From NCBI GenBank assembly GCA_012271025.1, contig JAAXHF010000007.1, positions 1 through 23,578 of the forward strand: a stretch of 23,578 bases of DNA, given 5' to 3'. Below are positions 21,769-23,578 of the stretch, in pieces. Both the position numbers and the translations under genes were made by a program. The notes beneath the pieces are model-generated. The model did not search any database. It was not told the DNA's origin and saw only the letters and a list, made by a program, of their open reading frames with translations. Every line of letters starts with the position of its first letter. Position 1 is the stretch's first letter. The DNA comes from Deltaproteobacteria bacterium (lineage in GTDB: Bacteria > Desulfobacterota_B > Binatia > Bin18).

Positions 21769-22566
21769 CTAGTCGCGTCGGAAGCGCGACAGGTCGGGCA
21801 GACCGGTCCGGGCGGTCACCCCGCCATCGACCCGGATCGCCTCGCCGGTAATAAACGACGCCTCGTCGGAGGCCAGAAACAGAACCGTATTGGCAATCTC
21901 CTCGGGCTCGCCCATCCGACCGATCGGGTGGGCCTGACCCTGGACCTGACGAAACTCATCGGCCCGCTCACCGCCCAGCAGCTGGGCCACCCGCGTATTG
22001 ATCGCTCCGGGACACACGCAGTTGACCCGGATATTGCGGGTGGCGTTTTCAATCGCGGCGGTGCGCGTCAGGTTGATCACCCCGGCCTTGGCGGCGTTGT
22101 ACGAGGCCATACCATAGTCAGCCCCGGTTCCCGAGATGGACGCGGTGTTGATAATCGTGCCTGCCCCCTGTCGGTGCATGATCGGCAGGCAGTACTTCAT
22201 GCCCAGGAAGACGCTGGTCAAGGTCACGGCCAGAACCCGGTTCCAACCCTCCAGGCTGTACTCTTCCAGGCGTCCCAGTTCGGCCAGGCCGGCGTTATTG
22301 AACATCACGTCGAGCCGGCCGTAGCGGTCGAGCGCCAGGTTGACGGTTGCCTCGACCCCCTCGGGCTCGGCCGCGTCCATCTTCAACCATACGGCCCTGC
22401 CCCCGCTGCCGCTCAACTCCTGGGCCACGGCTTGGGCGCGTTTGCCGCTCAGGTCGGCAACCACCACCGCCGCTCCCTCCTGCACGAACCGGCGGGCGGT
22501 CGCCGCACCAATACCCGAGCCGCCAGCCGTAATCACGGCCACCTTGCCATCAAATCGTCCGGCCAT
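21769..22566 (-). CDS. Short-chain dehydrogenase/reductase (classical SDR, FabG-like)
   Basis: The 265-residue protein is a classical NAD(P)-dependent SDR with cofactor motif TAGGSGIG (13-20), NNAG (90-93), catalytic S143 in 'NTASISG', and Y156 and K160 in 'YNAAK'. The C-terminal 'GRMGEPEEIANTVLFLASDEASFITGEAIRVDGG' is typical of the FabG/glucose-dehydrogenase-like group. D38 after the second strand ('VVVADLSG') favours NAD over NADP. The tetrad Asn position appears as Thr ('AVTLTS', T115), a mild departure that some active SDRs share. AGGGGAG precedes the ATG. It is the first gene of a three-gene operon with the IGPS-like and luciferase-like proteins, where it may oxidise or reduce the alcohol or ketone partner of the monooxygenase (inference). 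Confidence 0.92.
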   Translation of the reverse strand: MAGRFDGKVAVITAGGSGIGAATARRFVQEGAAVVVADLSGKRAQAVAQELSGSGGRAVWLKMDAAEPEGVEATVNLALDRYGRLDVMFNNAGLAELGRLEEYSLEGWNRVLAVTLTSVFLGMKYCLPIMHRQGAGTIINTASISGTGADYGMASYNAAKAGVINLTRTAAIENATRNIRVNCVCPGAINTRVAQLLGGERADEFRQVQGQAHPIGRMGEPEEIANTVLFLASDEASFITGEAIRVDGGVTARTGLPDLSRFRRD

Positions 22567-22646
22567 CGCTGTTTCTCCCCTCGTCCGCAGTCTTCCTGCC
22601 CTGGGTTAAAGCACCCCCGACCGGCCAAGACAAGGGGACGGGCAGG

Positions 22647-23552
22647 CTAGGGCGGAGGGAAGATTCTCACAATAGGTGAAAACGGAAGAGTCCGGCCGAT
22701 GGCCGCAGCGACCTGCTCGGCGCGCGCGGCCGAGGGAAACGGACCGAGCACCACCCGATACCAGCGCATGTCCGTCCCGGGCAGGTCTACGACTTCGGCC
22801 TGGTAGCCCTCGTCCTGTAGCAGTTGCGCGGCCTGTGCCGCCCGCTCGGACGAACGAAAGGCGGCGACCTGGAGCTGATACACGACCGCCCCGTCTGGCG
22901 CGGCTGAGGGGGTGTCCGCCGTCTCTGTGGGATCCGGACTCGAGGCGGGCGGCGGGGACGGGAGGTCGGGAACCAGGGCGGCCAGATTGCGGCCCAGGTC
23001 ATCAATGGCCCGCAGCATTTGTTTGTTGGTGAGATGGCGCAGCATCAGCACCGCACTCGGCGCGATACCGAGGAGAGACAGGGGCACCTCGCCGTGCCGA
23101 AAACGGGTGGCGTAGGACTCCTCAACCAGGGTCTGGCCGGTTTGGGTATCGATCAGCAGGATACCGCCGTCCAGGGCGATATCGGCGTACAGTCCCAAAT
23201 ACAGGCGGTCGGCCTGAGTCACGATCCCGTATACCAGGGCGTGACAGCCCAGGATTTCGCCCAGCGACTGGGCCGGCAGCTGGCGCCAGTCCGACGGCAG
23301 CCTGGAGTCGATCTCGTGCAGTTCGACATCGCGAAAGCGCTTGATGCTCAGGTGTCCGGCAAAGCTACGGCGTACCTGACTGCCGACATCGGGCTGACCG
23401 CTCTCGTTGGTGAAGGGCAGGACGCACAGCTGTCTGGGGCTCGACTCCTGCTGGCTCCAGGTCACAAAATGGGAGGAAGGCGGGCCCGGCTTGCGCGGCC
23501 CACAGGCCGTGCACAGCACCACCAGCCACACCACCCCAGCCCACTTGCTCAT
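22647..23552 (-). CDS. Lipoprotein with GNA1162-like (DUF799) domain and C-terminal SPOR domain
   Basis: The 301-residue product starts 'MSKWAGVVWLVVLCTAC', a lipoprotein signal with Cys17 as the likely lipidated residue. The -3 position is Cys rather than Leu, so the lipobox is atypical. Residues about 35-200 ('LCVLPFTNESGQPDVGSQVR', 'ALVYGIVTQADRLYLGLYAD', 'DGGILLIDTQTGQTLVEES') resemble the GNA1162/DUF799 lipoprotein family, which has a CsgG/LpoB-like fold. A Pro/Ser/Thr/Asp linker (about 205-225) leads to a SPOR domain (about 227-297: 'YQLQVAAFRSSERAAQAAQ' and 'WYRVVLGPFPSAARAEQ'). SPOR domains bind glycan-rich peptidoglycan stripped of stem peptides at division sites. A periplasmic role in envelope or septal assembly is inferred. 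AGGAGG 5 bases upstream fixes the start at 23552. Confidence 0.78.
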   Translation of the reverse strand: MSKWAGVVWLVVLCTACGPRKPGPPSSHFVTWSQQESSPRQLCVLPFTNESGQPDVGSQVRRSFAGHLSIKRFRDVELHEIDSRLPSDWRQLPAQSLGEILGCHALVYGIVTQADRLYLGLYADIALDGGILLIDTQTGQTLVEESYATRFRHGEVPLSLLGIAPSAVLMLRHLTNKQMLRAIDDLGRNLAALVPDLPSPPPASSPDPTETADTPSAAPDGAVVYQLQVAAFRSSERAAQAAQLLQDEGYQAEVVDLPGTDMRWYRVVLGPFPSAARAEQVAAAIGRTLPFSPIVRIFPPP

Positions 23553-23557
23553 CCTCA

Positions 23558-23563
23558 CCTCCT
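23558..23563 (-). promoter_or_regulatory. Ribosome binding site fixing the lipoprotein start
   Basis: AGGAGG on the minus strand lies 5 bases before ATG 23552. It favours this start over a frame opening at 23576, which would add eight charged residues before the signal peptide. Confidence 0.75.
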
Positions 23564-23578
23564 GCCCACACCGCACTG

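Overview
The window looks like chromosome of a high-GC, Gram-negative, free-living bacterium. The Gram-negative signs are a DUF1302-type outer-membrane barrel, a GspE/PilB-type ATPase and a SPOR lipoprotein. The organism also uses selenocysteine, since selA and a tRNA-Sec gene lie side by side. The gene mix (luciferase-like monooxygenase, acyl-CoA dehydrogenase, SDR, acyl-CoA synthetase, DUF1302 barrel) is what I would expect from a Desulfobacterota, Binatota or Tectomicrobia-like lineage. That placement is inference from gene content only. No insertion sequence, phage gene, rRNA or CRISPR array was seen. Coding density is high and no stretch longer than about 300 bases lacks a gene.

Layout. 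At the left edge is the N-terminal third of an acyl-CoA synthetase on the minus strand, which runs out of the window and is divergent from a GAF-domain GspE/PilB ATPase (596-2899). Next come a DUF1302 barrel and an HpaB/AbfD-superfamily oxygenase-like protein only 16 bp apart (2967-6219). Convergent to these is a minus-strand block, glmU-glmS followed by two small antitoxin-like genes (DUF2283 and YgiT zinc finger). GlmS and GlmU together make UDP-GlcNAc for peptidoglycan and LPS. Upstream of glmU on the same strand is a PHB-depolymerase-like hydrolase with an unrecognised helical N-terminal domain. It is divergent from selA.

Middle. selA (11383-12795) converges on a complete 95-nt tRNA-Sec gene (12803-12897, minus) with UCA anticodon and encoded CCA. 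Beyond it lies a DUF433/DUF5615 toxin-antitoxin module with a good sigma70-type promoter and a toxin frame that has no ATG, GTG or TTG start in the right place. Then come hisS of the eukaryote/archaea-like sequence type and a metallo-beta-lactamase-fold hydrolase 10 bp behind it.

Right side. An Nramp-family transporter with an altered metal-site motif is divergent from an MFS anion/sugar-acid transporter. An acyl-CoA dehydrogenase follows, ending inside a perfect 28-nt palindrome. Convergent to it is a tight minus-strand operon: SDR, then an indole-3-glycerol-phosphate-synthase-like TIM barrel that has lost nearly every catalytic residue, then a luciferase-like monooxygenase. The window ends with a lipoprotein combining a GNA1162-like domain and a SPOR domain. 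The SDR / dead-IGPS / luciferase-like operon is the best candidate here for an undescribed system.
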